Positions 5,246 to 5,365 of a stretch of 5,365 bases of DNA are shown here, one piece after another. The notes beneath the pieces were generated by a model that was not told where the DNA came from, did no database searches, and saw only the letters and a program-made list of their open reading frames with translations. The DNA is from Bacteroidales bacterium. Its GTDB lineage: Bacteria > Bacteroidota > Bacteroidia > Bacteroidales > UBA4417. Position numbers and translations under genes: made by a program. Where the stretch lies: positions 1 through 5,365 of the forward strand of contig JANXXZ010000346.1 of the NCBI GenBank assembly GCA_025350385.1, in the 5' to 3' direction. How positions within the stretch are numbered: position 1 is the stretch's first letter; every line of letters starts with the position of its first letter.

Positions 5246-5365
5246 TCTTCTGGAAGGTGCCCGACAGCTTGGTGCCCATCGCTCCGACCGCGACCGCGAG
5301 GACCACGGCGACGAGGGCCGCGATCAGGCCGTACTCAATAGCGGTGGCGCCGGACTGATCCTTCA
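5246..5365 (-). pseudogene. Foreign Flp/Tad pilin fragment at a chimeric join
   Basis: On the minus strand from 5363 the frame reads KDQSGATAIEYGLIAALVAV, continues hydrophobic, then GTKLSGTFQK before running into the GH65 DNA out of frame. This is the conserved core of a Flp-family type IVb pilin: the prepilin peptidase site G/ATAIEY followed by one long hydrophobic helix. Such pilins, assembled by the Tad machinery into adhesive pili, are 50-60 residues; about 38 are seen. Both ends are cut, on the right by the window edge and on the left by the join at about 5246-5253. G+C is about two thirds, against roughly 40-45% in the neighbouring DNA, and codons end mostly in G or C. It probably comes from a different organism (Proteobacteria or Actinobacteria). 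Confidence 0.75.

Noticed and set aside
5156..5341. Plus-strand open frame of 61 codons at the right end
   Set aside because: It runs across the GH65-Flp join and is the antisense of both; its Arg/Pro-rich tail is what the complement of high-GC pilin DNA gives.

Overview
The window looks like a metagenome or single-cell contig from the phylum Bacteroidota. The evidence is two TAnnTTTG-type -7 promoter elements, A-rich leaders without Shine-Dalgarno sequences, a Bacteroidota-style HU protein, a 29-residue AURKAIP1/COX24 (mS38-like) protein beside it, and a 519-residue RNase E/G that lacks a long C-terminal scaffold. I cannot place it more finely. The last ~115 bases do not belong to this genome: they are much richer in G+C (about two thirds) and encode part of a Flp/Tad pilin typical of Proteobacteria or Actinobacteria. 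The right end is therefore probably a chimeric join.

Layout, left to right. (1) 2-280, plus: the C-terminal part of a membrane-anchored zinc-ribbon protein. (2) 281-682: no intact gene. It holds a minus-strand open frame that looks protein-like but has no start, probably a gene relic, plus hairpins. (3) 683-821, minus: a tRNA-Phe(GAA) with encoded CCA, its own promoter and an intrinsic terminator. (4) 924-1472, plus: promoter, HU-family protein, 29-residue basic protein, and a strong intrinsic terminator. (5) 1473-3118, plus: a long bulged hairpin in the leader, then ribonuclease E/G from a GTG start. (6) 3158-5245, minus: a glycoside hydrolase family 65 phosphorylase/hydrolase cut off at its N terminus by the join, followed 30 bp downstream by a uridine-kinase-like P-loop kinase. 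The RNase and kinase genes converge with only 39 bp between them. (7) About 5246-5365, minus: the foreign Flp pilin fragment.

The middle of the window is a housekeeping block: tRNA, nucleoid protein, a putative small ribosomal protein, and an RNA-processing enzyme. The GH65-kinase pair is probably one transcription unit handling an alpha-linked disaccharide; the kinase substrate is unknown. I see no CRISPR array, insertion sequence or defence system. The best leads are the structured leader of the RNase gene, the tiny mS38-like gene, the gene relic left of the tRNA, and the chimeric right end.
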